From Levilactobacillus namurensis DSM 19117 (GTDB lineage Bacteria > Bacillota > Bacilli > Lactobacillales > Lactobacillaceae): a stretch of DNA of 62,865 nt. The stretch is from positions 1 to 62,865 of the forward strand of contig NZ_AZDT01000058.1 in the NCBI RefSeq assembly GCF_001434785.1. The letters are read 5' to 3'. The stretch's first letter is position 1. Each line of letters begins with the position of its first letter. Position numbers and translations under genes: made by a program. The notes under the pieces are model-generated. The model saw only the letters and a list, made by a program, of their open reading frames with translations. It was not told where the DNA came from and did no database searches. Shown piece after piece: positions 32,260-40,378 of the stretch.

Positions 32260-33426
32260 ATGATGAATTCTATTGTTAACGATCTTAACCGGGCCCTAGC
32301 ACAGCAGATACTGGTCAACGTCTATCAGGTGAACCAAGACGTGGTGTATACCGGATACGTGACGGCTGTGGGGGCCCAAGGCCTCATTCTGGCGACCTAT
32401 GACGATTATGGCTTACCGGATGGTGCCGTCTTCTTGGACCTTAACGTGGTAGATGAAGTCGAATTTTCAAGTGATGATCTGGATAACATGGCGTTTCGCA
32501 TTCAGACGGCCCATGACGAACACTTCGTGGCCGCCGGGGGCCTGACCATGCACTTTGACCCGCAGCGAGACTTACGCCGACAAGTTCTGAGTCACGCGTG
32601 GGTCGACCACTTGGTGATTATGTTGGTCCTGAATCAGGATCAGCACTTCTACGAGGGACTGGTGACGGGCATCGCCGCGGATAAGGTGACGATTCAACTC
32701 TTGAATAAGTTCGATTATCAGGACCGCCCCGTTCGCGAGATCGACCCGAGTCAAATCGAGGTCATCGAATTTCAAGGTCAGGAACTATCCTTACAGAGTG
32801 CTGCCGCGACCCGCCTTCAAAAGTTGCCGCATCAGGAGACCGTGACGGTCACGTCACCGGAGCTGATTGCAGGGACCTTGCGGGAGTTAGTGGGCCGGGA
32901 ACTCTTCGTGGCCTTGATTCCTAAGCACGACCAGGACCTATTCTTCGTGGGCCGGGTGAATACGGTGACGGCAGATGCCGTGATCTTGAACTTGGTCGAC
33001 ATGACCGGTCAGTTCGGTGGATATACCCTGATGCGGCTAAGTGAACTGCACGCGGTGATGCTGAAGTCGGATTATCTGCAGACCATGCGGTTGTTTACGC
33101 TGCTGAACCAAGCGCGGCAACACCCCATTCAACCAGTTCTCAACGATGAGCGTTTGTTCGATGCCACGGACGACCAGTTTACGGCCCGACTGACGCAAGC
33201 GGCCACGTTCCGGTCGATCATTCGGCTGAAGCTCCACGACGGGACTAGCGTGCTGGGCTACCCCGCACAGGTCGGCAATCAGCACTTCATCTTTCATGAA
33301 GTAGTGGATAATCAGGTTGACCAGGTCGGTAAGGCGTACGCGATTACTGACGTGGATGAAGTGGCTTTCGGGTACCTCGACGCCTACTTGACGGAGCGAC
33401 AACTTAAAGTCGAGGGCGATTTATAG
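32260..33426 (+). CDS. Four-repeat beta-barrel-like protein of unknown function
   Basis: 388 residues, soluble. Four units share a pattern of short strands: a hydrophobic pair, a YxG or FxG turn, V..V....I.L and a closing IxxVEF-like strand. They lie at about 17-70 (VVYTGYVTAVGAQGLILATY to VDEVEF), 118-170 (HFYEGLVTGIAADKVTIQLL to IEVIEF), 217-270 (LFFVGRVNTVTADAVILNLV to LHAVML) and 322-378 (SVLGYPAQVGNQHFIFHEVV to VDEVAF). This suggests tandem SH3/Sm-like barrels. No family recognised. AAGGGGG precedes two adjacent ATG codons. It may be cotranscribed with the next two small genes. Confidence 0.7.
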   Translation: MMNSIVNDLNRALAQQILVNVYQVNQDVVYTGYVTAVGAQGLILATYDDYGLPDGAVFLDLNVVDEVEFSSDDLDNMAFRIQTAHDEHFVAAGGLTMHFDPQRDLRRQVLSHAWVDHLVIMLVLNQDQHFYEGLVTGIAADKVTIQLLNKFDYQDRPVREIDPSQIEVIEFQGQELSLQSAAATRLQKLPHQETVTVTSPELIAGTLRELVGRELFVALIPKHDQDLFFVGRVNTVTADAVILNLVDMTGQFGGYTLMRLSELHAVMLKSDYLQTMRLFTLLNQARQHPIQPVLNDERLFDATDDQFTARLTQAATFRSIIRLKLHDGTSVLGYPAQVGNQHFIFHEVVDNQVDQVGKAYAITDVDEVAFGYLDAYLTERQLKVEGDL

Positions 33427-33476
33427 AAACGGAAAAAAGCCGCCGGGCGCTCGGCGGTCTACATAAGGAGTTTTGA

Positions 33477-33824
33477 ATGATGCAGTGGAAAAAGTTACCG
33501 CGGTGGATGCGCGACACGGTGTCGGTCGTGGGTGCCATGTCGATTTTATTGATTATGTACGATTGGTTATTGGCGAAGAATGTGAACTGGGCGTTAGTGC
33601 CTTTACAGATCATTCTAGCGTTGTTGGCGGTTGGCGCTTGGAGTTACTTTAGCTATCGTAGCCAAGCCAAGCGCAAGGCCGCTGACGCCAAGAAGAAAGC
33701 CGATGCGGCAGCTCGGGCACAACGGCGCAAGCAACGGGCTGCGGAAGGGGCCAAGCAAGCGGCCGTGACGCATGAACGCAATGCGAACCGGAACCAGCAA
33801 CATCAACAACGCCGGCAACATTAG
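33477..33824 (+). CDS. Membrane protein with basic coiled-coil tail
   Basis: 115 residues: two membrane helices (about 17-32 and 41-59), then a cytoplasmic tail of about 55 residues made almost only of Ala, Lys, Arg and Gln, probably an extended helix able to bind nucleic acid or acidic surfaces. AAGGAG precedes ATGATG. A GC-rich hairpin (33432-33457) lies between it and the preceding gene. Unknown function. Confidence 0.65.
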   Translation: MMQWKKLPRWMRDTVSVVGAMSILLIMYDWLLAKNVNWALVPLQIILALLAVGAWSYFSYRSQAKRKAADAKKKADAAARAQRRKQRAAEGAKQAAVTHERNANRNQQHQQRRQH

Positions 33825-33838
33825 GAGGTTTAATAAAC

Positions 33839-34099
33839 ATGGCAACGGATCTAAAATTCTGTCCCCAGTGTGGGGCTAAAATTACGGCGACCGACCAGAC
33901 TTGTCCGCGCTGTCATACGGATCTCCGGCCGTTTCGCGAGGTGAAGCAACCCCAAGCGGCACCGGCCAAACCGAAGTTGAACCTGAACACCTTATCGGCT
34001 AATCCTTACCGGGAGGGCATGAAACGGCTCAAGGCGCGGGAAGGGTCTCAGCCCACGACTACGAAACACCGTTGGCATTGGCCGTGGTCGAAGGAGTGA
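33839..34099 (+). CDS. Zinc-ribbon protein
   Basis: 86 residues. The N-terminus has a zinc ribbon with CPQC near residue 8 and CPRC near 23; the rest is a proline/lysine-rich, probably disordered tail ending in tryptophans. Such proteins are commonly adaptors. AGGAGG precedes the ATG. The stop lies just before the macro-domain start, so the genes form a unit. Confidence 0.75.
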   Translation: MATDLKFCPQCGAKITATDQTCPRCHTDLRPFREVKQPQAAPAKPKLNLNTLSANPYREGMKRLKAREGSQPTTTKHRWHWPWSKE

Positions 34100-34104
34100 A
34101 TGAG

Positions 34105-34617
34105 ATGGGAAGTTTTGAGGTCATTCAGGGCGATATCACGCAAAGTCAAGTCGATGCCATCGTAAACGCGGCAAATACCACGTTACTGGGTGGTGGCGGT
34201 GTTGATGGGGCCATTCATCGGGCGGCGGGACCGCAACTTTTCGCGGCCTGCGTGCCCCTGAACGGTTGCCGCACCGGCGAGGCTAAGCTGACCCCCGGGT
34301 TTGAGTTGCCCGCTAAATGGGTGATTCATACGCCGGGACCGGTCTGGCAAGGTGGTCACCACCACGAAGCCGAGTTGCTGGCCAACTGTTACCGCAATAG
34401 TCTGACTTTGGCCGCGACGCAGGGGTGCCGGACGGTTGATTTTCCGTCCCTGAGTACCGGGGTCTACGGCTATCCGCTGGCCGCGGCGGCACAAGTGGCA
34501 ACGCAGACGATTGCGACTTGGTTAGCCGCTTCGAAGCAGGAGCTGCGGGTCCGCTTGGTCGCGTTTGATGCGACCACGGCGCAGGCGTACCGCCAAGCTT
34601 GGGCCGCGTTGGGATGA
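34105..34617 (+). CDS. Macro-domain protein, O-acetyl-ADP-ribose deacetylase-like
   Basis: 170 residues, a single macro domain that binds ADP-ribose and in the YmdB/MacroD group removes acetyl or ADP-ribosyl groups. The defining segments are QGDITQSQVDAIVNAANTTL near residue 6, the GGGGVDGAIHRAAG loop near 30 and the diphosphate loop FPSLSTGVYGYP near 113. The ATG at 34105 is chosen for AAGGAG nine bases upstream, which lies within the end of the zinc-ribbon gene. Confidence 0.9.
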   Translation: MGSFEVIQGDITQSQVDAIVNAANTTLLGGGGVDGAIHRAAGPQLFAACVPLNGCRTGEAKLTPGFELPAKWVIHTPGPVWQGGHHHEAELLANCYRNSLTLAATQGCRTVDFPSLSTGVYGYPLAAAAQVATQTIATWLAASKQELRVRLVAFDATTAQAYRQAWAALG

Positions 34618-34630
34618 CGATGAAGACAAA

Positions 34631-34669
34631 AACAGACCTGAGCCTTCAAAAGGGAGACTCAGGTCTGTT
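34631..34669. terminator. Terminator between convergent genes
   Basis: AACAGACCTGAG and complement form a 12-base stem around a 15-base loop with an A-run to the left; better oriented for the minus-strand gene. Confidence 0.7.
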
Positions 34670-34676
34670 GCTTGGC

Positions 34677-34877
34677 TTAAAGTGGTTTCTTGGCAATTAG
34701 GCTGTGGAGCGCTGCCTGTTCGTCGGTAGTGGGCTGCAGCTCACCGGTCTTGATGGCGTGGAACTTCTCAACGGTTAGGCGAGAACCAAAGGCCATCTCG
34801 CCGTCGGTCTTATCGTATTTCTTTTGGTAGGCGATGATTGCTTCAGCCAGACTACTTAGCTCTTGTTCTTGACTCAT
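34677..34877 (-). CDS. Small HTH-like protein
   Basis: 66 residues, all helical. The order of helices around GEMAFGSRLTVEKFHAIK resembles the DNA-binding helix pair of XRE-type regulators, but the usual conserved residues are weak. GGAGGG precedes the ATG. Function unknown. Confidence 0.55.
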   Translation of the reverse strand: MSQEQELSSLAEAIIAYQKKYDKTDGEMAFGSRLTVEKFHAIKTGELQPTTDEQAALHSLIAKKPL

Positions 34878-35150
34878 TAATATCCCTCCAAATGATAATC
34901 CATCTTGCTGCTCACTGTTTATTATACTAAAGTTTGGCGAAATCTGGGGAATAAGTCCTCGTATCCGAGAATATTTTGAATTTTACTTGATGAATGGCCC
35001 AAAATTGCGTAAACTAAAATGCAATATGAATTTTCTGTGTGTTAAGGAATTGTTACCGCGATTTTGGGTCGCTGTCATCGATTTGTGACGTTCAGCCCGT
35101 ACACTAGAGGTCACGTGTTGACGGAAAGTCGGGATGAACGGGGTGACAAG

Positions 35151-35309
35151 GTGAACTTAAAACGGATTATTCTGGGACTGGGAACGGCAATCGTCCTACT
35201 GGCTGTGGTCAGTGGTCTTTCGTGGCTACTGACGGCGCACGCCGTAGGGCCCCATGTTGCGCAGTCCGAACCACAGATCCCGCCGACGACGCGGGAGATG
35301 CCACGGTAA
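35151..35309 (+). CDS. Small single-pass membrane protein
   Basis: 52 residues starting with GTG (GGGGTGA upstream): basic start, one strong hydrophobic helix (IILGLGTAIVLLAVVSGLSW), then a short proline-rich outer tail. Just after the stop, another frame stays open from about 35298 with protein-like content (VILRALKRVPGEPVVLLING), so a frameshift may have cut a longer protein. The stretch 34878-35150 shows only promoter-like sequence. Confidence 0.4.
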   Translation: MNLKRIILGLGTAIVLLAVVSGLSWLLTAHAVGPHVAQSEPQIPPTTREMPR

Positions 35310-35469
35310 TTTTGCGGGCATTAAAACGGGTGCCGGGTGAACCGGTGGTTTTATTAATTAATGGTAATCGTGATGATTACATGACTACAGTCTCTTGTAG
35401 TCTATCAAGCGGGAAAGCAGGTCGACTTCGGTTGGCCTGTTTTCTTTTGGTCTGTTCACCTTCCAATAC

Positions 35470-35517
35470 GAAAAGCCCCTTGCGTGCCATGACCATTTCG
35501 CTGGCAAGCAAGGGACC
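35470..35517 (-). terminator. Terminator of the short-chain dehydrogenase gene
   Basis: Minus strand: TCCCTTGCTTGCCA pairs with TGGCACGCAAGGGG around a loop, followed by CTTTT. A separate plus-strand hairpin (about 35421-35448, GCAGG...CCTGT plus T-run) ends the upstream small gene. Confidence 0.6.
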
Positions 35518-35521
35518 TTAA

Positions 35522-36289
35522 TTAACGAAGCTTGATGTCACCACCGTCGACCATGAAGGTCTGACCGGTGATGTAACTGCTGGCGTCGCTGGCTAGGAAG
35601 AGGGCGACCGCCCCAATGTCGTGCTCGGGATCGCCCAGTCGGTGGAGCGGAATCTGGTTGACCATTGCCTTGTATTGGTCCGGAGCGGCCTGTTTCCAGC
35701 GCTTCACACCGGCCGTTTCGGCGATTGGGGAAATCAGGTTGACCCGAATGTTATCGGCAGCCCATTCGTTGGCCGCCACCCGGGAAAGCCCCCGAATGGC
35801 TTCCTTGGCCGCAGCGTAGGCGGCTTGGGTCGGTTGCCCGTTGATTCCAGCCCCCGAGGCAAAGTTGATGACACTTCCCTGGTTAGCCTTGAGCTGTGGA
35901 TAAGCCAGTTGCATCAGATGCCAGGTCGGGTAGAAGCCGGTGTTGAAGGACAGGGCCAAGTCATCGTCGGTTAGTGCAGTGAAGGGCTTTTGGTGGGAAG
36001 CGTGGGCGTTGTTGATCAGCACATCGATTCCGCCAAAGGCTTTGACAGCCGTGTCGATGATGAGTTGGTCGTTGGCTTTGGTACTGATGTCGGTTTGCAG
36101 CGTGACCACCTGACCGGCATTCAGTGCCTGAAGCTCCCGCTTGGCTTGCGCGATGAGTTCAGCGTTGACGTCGACCACCAGGACACTGGCGCCCGATTTG
36201 ACGAAGGCCGTGGCCATTCCCAGGCCGATGCCGCCGGCACCACCGGTAATGATGACGCGTTTATCAGAGAAGTCGTAAGTGATTTGCAT
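35522..36289 (-). CDS. SDR-family NAD(P)-dependent oxidoreductase
   Basis: 255 residues, classical short-chain dehydrogenase. Cofactor loop TGGAGGIG near residue 15, an Asp at the end of strand 2 (VVDVN) that favours NAD, LINNAHAS near 92, catalytic Ser in NFASGAG near 144 and YAAAK near 157. The substrate is probably a sugar alcohol or ketose, as catabolite control suggests (inference). AGGAGG lies just upstream of the ATG. Promoter and cre are described separately. Confidence 0.88.
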   Translation of the reverse strand: MQITYDFSDKRVIITGGAGGIGLGMATAFVKSGASVLVVDVNAELIAQAKRELQALNAGQVVTLQTDISTKANDQLIIDTAVKAFGGIDVLINNAHASHQKPFTALTDDDLALSFNTGFYPTWHLMQLAYPQLKANQGSVINFASGAGINGQPTQAAYAAAKEAIRGLSRVAANEWAADNIRVNLISPIAETAGVKRWKQAAPDQYKAMVNQIPLHRLGDPEHDIGAVALFLASDASSYITGQTFMVDGGDIKLR

Positions 36290-36332
36290 GTTATCGTCCT
36301 CCTATGTACTGATAGTATTATGATCAGCGAGG

Positions 36333-36362
36333 AGTATACCATAGAAATGTAAACGGTTTCAA
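36333..36362 (-). promoter_or_regulatory. Promoter with cre site for the dehydrogenase gene
   Basis: On the minus strand TTGAAA (complement of 36357-36362) and TATACT (complement of 36333-36338) are 18 bases apart. ATGTAAACGGTTTCA at 36347-36361 fits the CcpA-binding cre consensus WTGNAANCGNWNNCW at every position and covers the -35, so repression by CcpA on preferred sugars is expected. Confidence 0.75.
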
Positions 36363-36393
36363 CAAAAATTATTATTTACTGAGGTCACAAAAA

Positions 36394-36428
36394 ATCGGGC
36401 CATCCCCCGTTTAGCGGGGTGGCCCGAT
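36394..36428 (-). terminator. Terminator of the membrane-protein gene
   Basis: ATCGGGCCATCCCCC pairs with GCGGGGTGGCCCGAT (15-base GC-rich stem), T-run on the minus strand. Confidence 0.85.
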
Positions 36429-36446
36429 AGGAATCAAAACAAGTCT

Positions 36447-36812
36447 TTAAAAGTGTAACCAGTCACTGTGGCTACGGTGAATATCTTCGCGAATCCCCAC
36501 GACGTAAATCAAGAAGGCCGCAATGGCGATGGCTAAGAGGATGGTCCAGAGCCACGCGTGCGTGTGGATGAAGGTAAAGTAGCCGAAGCCCAGGGTGCTG
36601 AGCGCAATGATGACCAACTTCCGGCCCAGTGGTCGGTCGTGGAGAAAGGACACTGCTAGAGCCAGGACCACGGCACCACCGAACATGTCATCACCACTGC
36701 TCAGGCTGCCGGGGTGATTCAACAGGGCGTACCCTTCAATCAGAATGCCTAGGATTAAAGCTAAGTAACCGAAAAATTGAAGAAAGGTCATTTGACGAAT
36801 TTTTTGCATCAC
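36447..36812 (-). CDS. Hypothetical four-helix membrane protein
   Basis: 121 residues with four hydrophobic segments and a His-rich C-terminal tail. Not recognised. It follows tenA by about 70 bases on the same strand. Confidence 0.6.
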   Translation of the reverse strand: MMQKIRQMTFLQFFGYLALILGILIEGYALLNHPGSLSSGDDMFGGAVVLALAVSFLHDRPLGRKLVIIALSTLGFGYFTFIHTHAWLWTILLAIAIAAFLIYVVGIREDIHRSHSDWLHF

Positions 36813-36885
36813 GACACCCGCTTTCCCTCAGATGGTGCCTTTATTATAAAGCAAGCGCGCGCGATTGGGAATCCTAATGCTTAGG

Positions 36886-37530
36886 TTACCAGGTTTCGTG
36901 ATCCAAAGCCATTTGCCAAAAGTGTAACTCGTACCAACTGCTCTTCTGGAAGATATCCAGGAGGGCCGGCGTGTTCTGGGGAGTAGCGACCCGGTTGGCG
37001 AGGGCCAATTGGTCAGGCATCTCTCCGGCGTAGTCGTCGGCATTGTAAGTATCGATCCAAGCCTGGTAGATGGGGATGGGTGATCCCTGGTGGGCTAGGT
37101 CGTGGCCAATCTCGGCATAGAGCCAGTAACACGGTAATAGGGCGATTACGGCACCAGCGGTTCCTAGGGTCGCTAGGGATCGGTAGAGGTGGCTGGTATA
37201 GGCGTACCCCGTGGGAGCCATGGGCGTCGCCGCAATTTCGGCATCCGTGATGGCGAGTTGCTTAAAGAAGGTTTCGCGGACCGCCATCTCGCCTTGGCGT
37301 AAGTGTTCAGCTCCGGCCCGTAACTGGTGGGCTGCCTGCGGATCCGTGGCCTGGTCCGCGGCTAAGTCGTGAATCGTCGCGAATTCTTGCAGGTAGTGGT
37401 GGTCTTGAATCAGATAATACCGGAAGGTGGCTGCGGGTAAGGTCCCCGCTTGCAAGGCTTGAATGAAGGGATGGTGCTTGGAAGCCGCCCAACTGGTGCG
37501 GGTAGCGGCATGAGCTTGATCAGTGAACAT
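36886..37530 (-). CDS. tenA: Thiaminase II / aminopyrimidine aminohydrolase TenA
   Basis: 214 residues, all-helical TenA fold. It hydrolyses aminomethyl-HMP to HMP to salvage broken thiamine. Family marks are HPFIQALQAGTLPAATFRYYLIQDHHYL near residue 20, the catalytic Cys in LLPCYWLYAEIG near 130, and the C-terminal SSWYELHFWQMAL. The ATG at 37530 follows AAAGGAG; the longer frame extends without support. Last gene of ykoE-ykoD-ykoC-tenA. Confidence 0.9.
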   Translation of the reverse strand: MFTDQAHAATRTSWAASKHHPFIQALQAGTLPAATFRYYLIQDHHYLQEFATIHDLAADQATDPQAAHQLRAGAEHLRQGEMAVRETFFKQLAITDAEIAATPMAPTGYAYTSHLYRSLATLGTAGAVIALLPCYWLYAEIGHDLAHQGSPIPIYQAWIDTYNADDYAGEMPDQLALANRVATPQNTPALLDIFQKSSWYELHFWQMALDHETW

Positions 37531-37547
37531 CAAAAAACTCCTTTCTG

Positions 37548-38201
37548 TTAAGGCAAGCCGACGAAGAGGCCGATTTGGACCACGACAAAGCCCAGACCAC
37601 AGAGTAGCCAATCGCGCCGACGGAGGGGAATCGTGACCGCGTAAGTCCGGGGAGCCCCTTCGACGAATCCGTGTGAGGTCATGGCATCCGCTAACTGGTC
37701 TGACCAGTTCATGGCCGCTAGGATGACCTTGAAGTACAGTTGGGGGGACCAGAAGTGAAGTACCTGTCCCCGCATCAGGGCGGCGGCGTGGATCGTTGCG
37801 ACCTCGGCACGAATCTTAGGCAGCAGATTGAAAGCTGCCAGGAACCCGTAAGCGAACTTCGCGGGCAACTTAGCATTCTGTTCCAGCGAACGGGCCAAGG
37901 CCAGCGGTTGGGTGGTCTGAGTAAAGGTGGCCCCCAAGTAGACGTAGACGAACATCCGGGTGAAGATGACCGCTAAGAAGTGGTGCGAGGCGTCCCCCTG
38001 CAAGGCCAGTGACCAGACTAGGGCGCTGGCTAAGAAGAGGGGAACGGCCGTTAGCCACAGGAGAGTCTTGAAGTGAATACGTTGAACCACTAAGACGATT
38101 AAACTAAAGCCAATCAAAGCCAAGTTGACGGTCAAAACTTGGGTAAACGAAATTTCGAACGCAATCAACACGACGGTAGCGAGCTTGAGACTAGGATTCA
38201 T
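37548..38201 (-). CDS. ykoC: ECF-type HMP/thiamine transporter transmembrane subunit
   Basis: 217 residues, five or six hydrophobic segments and the EcfT-type coupling helices with ALMRGQ near residue 142 and AMTSHGF near 180 (the two Ala-x-x-x-Gly-type motifs). It joins the two ATPase domains to the S-component. Its start overlaps ykoD by 11 bases. Confidence 0.87.
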   Translation of the reverse strand: MNPSLKLATVVLIAFEISFTQVLTVNLALIGFSLIVLVVQRIHFKTLLWLTAVPLFLASALVWSLALQGDASHHFLAVIFTRMFVYVYLGATFTQTTQPLALARSLEQNAKLPAKFAYGFLAAFNLLPKIRAEVATIHAAALMRGQVLHFWSPQLYFKVILAAMNWSDQLADAMTSHGFVEGAPRTYAVTIPLRRRDWLLCGLGFVVVQIGLFVGLP

Positions 38202-39615
38202 GGCGCACCTCCTGAGCTTGGTAGCTGAATTGTTGGTCGGCCAAGGCCAAGTGGTAATCGATAAAGCTATCGAGGCCGCTTAGCTGATGGCTGATCAACA
38301 CTAAGGTCAGCTTGAGGTCTGCTTGGGTGGTCGTCAGGAGTTGACGTACCGCGTGAATCGAGGCCAGGTCTAGTCCCTTTAGGGGCTCGTCTAGCAGGAG
38401 TACGTCGGGGGCCATCATCAGCATGCAGAGCAACTGGAACTTCTTCTGCTGGCCACTACTGAGTGAGTAGATGACCTGGTCTTCACGGCCATTGAGCTGG
38501 AGGGCTTTGAGCGCGGCGGCCACCCGGTCGGGCGTGAAGTACGCGTGTTGACCGTTCTTCTGGGACAACGCCAATTCTTCACCTAGGGTGACGTTGAGAA
38601 ATTGCGCTTGAGCGGCTTGAAACATCAACCCCACATGGCGAGCGTAGGTGCGACGCCGTAGCTTTTGGATGTCCTGTTGGCGGTAGGTGATCGTACCATC
38701 ATAGGAACTCAGCCGGACCAGCGCGCGGAAGAAAGTGGATTTTCCACTACCGTTGGGGCCGGTGATCAGCGTGGTTTTATGCGCTAGGATGGCGAGATCT
38801 TGGGGCCGCAACAGTTGTCGGGTCCCTCGGCGTAACCCTAGTTGGTGGCTAGTCAGGACCTGCGGCGTATCGGGTGCGGGGAGCTGGACCTGAGTAAGCC
38901 GTAACCGTTCCGGAGTAAAGGCGGCTAGGCGGGCCTGGGTAGCGGCGGCCGAGAGCTGGGTCGCCATTCCGTGATCTAAGACGGTCAGGTGGTCGACCCA
39001 TTGGTCATAGCCACTGAGGTCATGGTCGGCGAGAATCACGGTCTTATGGCGCTCGTGGCAGAGTTGGACCAGCTTGGTCATCAGAACTTGGCGCGTCGGT
39101 GGATCGATACTGGCAAAGGGCTCGTCTAGTAAGATAACGTCACTGTCCATGGCCACAATACTGGCCAGGGCGACCTTCTGTTGTTCCCCGCCGGATAGCT
39201 GCATTAAAGAGCGGTCACGAAGCTTGGCGATGCCGACGAAGGCTAGGGCGGCATCAATTCTAGCGGGCATTTGGGCTGGGTCGACCGCCTGATTTTCCAA
39301 GACAAAGCGCAACTCGTTAGTCACGGTATCCATGGTGAATTGGGTACTGGGTTCCTGGAACAGTAACGCGACTCTACGGGAGTGGGTGGTTGCCGGGAAT
39401 GAGGCCAGGGCCTGGTCGTCGAAGGTGATGGTCCCCGTGGTGGGGAGCGGGGTCAGGCCGGCGATCAACCGGAGTAGGGTGGTCTTGCCGCTGCCAGATG
39501 GACCAGTCAATAGGGAAAAACGACCGCCCCTAAAGGTGGCCGTTAAGTCCTTGAGCACGGGAGTCTCCCGGGCTGGTGGTGCGTAAGTTAAGTGTTGAAT
39601 CGTAATGGTTGCCAA
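38191..39615 (-). CDS. ykoD: ECF-type HMP/thiamine transporter, fused double ATPase
   Basis: 474 residues with two ABC domains in one chain. First: Walker A GPSGSGKTT near 38, signature LSGGEQQKVALAS near 141, Walker B VILLDEPFASIDP near 163. Second: Walker A GPNGSGKST near 288, signature LSSGQQKKFQLL near 385, Walker [13 protein letters not shown] near 405. This fused layout is typical of YkoD. The unit lies between ykoE and ykoC. Confidence 0.9.
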   Translation of the reverse strand: MATITIQHLTYAPPARETPVLKDLTATFRGGRFSLLTGPSGSGKTTLLRLIAGLTPLPTTGTITFDDQALASFPATTHSRRVALLFQEPSTQFTMDTVTNELRFVLENQAVDPAQMPARIDAALAFVGIAKLRDRSLMQLSGGEQQKVALASIVAMDSDVILLDEPFASIDPPTRQVLMTKLVQLCHERHKTVILADHDLSGYDQWVDHLTVLDHGMATQLSAAATQARLAAFTPERLRLTQVQLPAPDTPQVLTSHQLGLRRGTRQLLRPQDLAILAHKTTLITGPNGSGKSTFFRALVRLSSYDGTITYRQQDIQKLRRRTYARHVGLMFQAAQAQFLNVTLGEELALSQKNGQHAYFTPDRVAAALKALQLNGREDQVIYSLSSGQQKKFQLLCMLMMAPDVLLLDEPLKGLDLASIHAVRQLLTTTQADLKLTLVLISHQLSGLDSFIDYHLALADQQFSYQAQEVRHES

Positions 39616-39631
39616 AGTGAATCCCTCCAGT

Positions 39632-40198
39632 TTAGTTCTTAGAGGTTGCGGGGAGGACGTGGGCCCGAGTTAAGAGGTTGGTGATCAGACGCGTCAGGAT
39701 TCCCCCGAAGACGAAGATTGAGGCGAAGCGGACTACCAGTAACACCAGCAAGAAGCCTAGGTGATAGGCGTTGTAACCGGACCGGAAGTAGTCCCATAAG
39801 AAGGTGACCAAAGTGGTGGTCAGTGCACTGAGTGTTAAGGTTAGCCAGTTGTAGACCTTATAACCCACGGCGGCGAAGCCTAATTCGGAACCGATACCTT
39901 GAACGGCACCAGAAATTAAAGTAGATGCGCCCCAAGTTCCCCCCAGGAACATTTCCACCGCAGACCCTAGGAATTCGCCTAGAGTTGCGGATCCGGGAAT
40001 CCGGATGATGAAGCCGGCTAAGGGGCCCGCCATGACCCAGATACCTAAGAGTAGTTCGTTAGCCAGCGGCTGAAGTCCCGCGGGTGCTAAAGCGGCTGTT
40101 AAAACGGCGTAGAGTGGTCCCACGGCCCAAAAAATAACCCCCATAAAAATTGCTAAAATGGTGACCAGAATAATGTCACGAATGTGCCAACGTTGCAT
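39632..40198 (-). CDS. ykoE: ECF transporter S-component YkoE (hydroxymethylpyrimidine/thiamine)
   Basis: 188 residues, six hydrophobic segments, substrate-binding subunit. The VGPLYAVLTAALAP helix, IWVMAGPLAGFIIRIPGSATLGE and WGASTLISGAVQGIGSELGFA match YkoE. First gene behind a TPP riboswitch and followed by ykoD, ykoC and tenA, so the unit takes up and processes a thiamine precursor or breakdown product. Confidence 0.9.
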   Translation of the reverse strand: MQRWHIRDIILVTILAIFMGVIFWAVGPLYAVLTAALAPAGLQPLANELLLGIWVMAGPLAGFIIRIPGSATLGEFLGSAVEMFLGGTWGASTLISGAVQGIGSELGFAAVGYKVYNWLTLTLSALTTTLVTFLWDYFRSGYNAYHLGFLLVLLVVRFASIFVFGGILTRLITNLLTRAHVLPATSKN

Positions 40199-40232
40199 GT
40201 TGTCTTCCCCCTATAGGTTATAGTGACGCGGT

Positions 40233-40285
40233 CACAACCAAAAAGATCCCCACGTAGCGCGCGGCTAGGTGGGGTTCTTGCTTGC
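40233..40285 (-). terminator. Terminator of the TPP riboswitch
   Basis: Minus strand: ACCCCAC pairs with GTGGGG around a GC-rich inner part (CTAGCCGCGCGCTA), followed by a T-run; it lies between aptamer and ykoE. Confidence 0.7.
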
Positions 40286-40298
40286 ATTTGAAAATACA

Positions 40299-40370
40299 CC
40301 GTCCCTTCGCTGGTCTTAACCAGAGCAGGTTCAATGGGTTTAATCTCAGCCAAAATAGGCACCCCGTCGG
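40299..40370 (-). promoter_or_regulatory. TPP riboswitch (THI element)
   Basis: Minus strand contains ACGGGGTGCC, GGCTGAGAT, ACCCATTGAACCTG, a GGTTAAGACC helix end and GCGAAGGGA in order, which are the conserved blocks of the TPP aptamer. Binding of thiamine pyrophosphate should shut off ykoE-tenA. Confidence 0.95.
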
Positions 40371-40378
40371 ATTTAAAT

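Noticed and set aside
40153-40362. 69-residue minus-strand frame in the TPP leader
   Set aside because: It coincides with the riboswitch aptamer and terminator; conservation there is explained by RNA structure.
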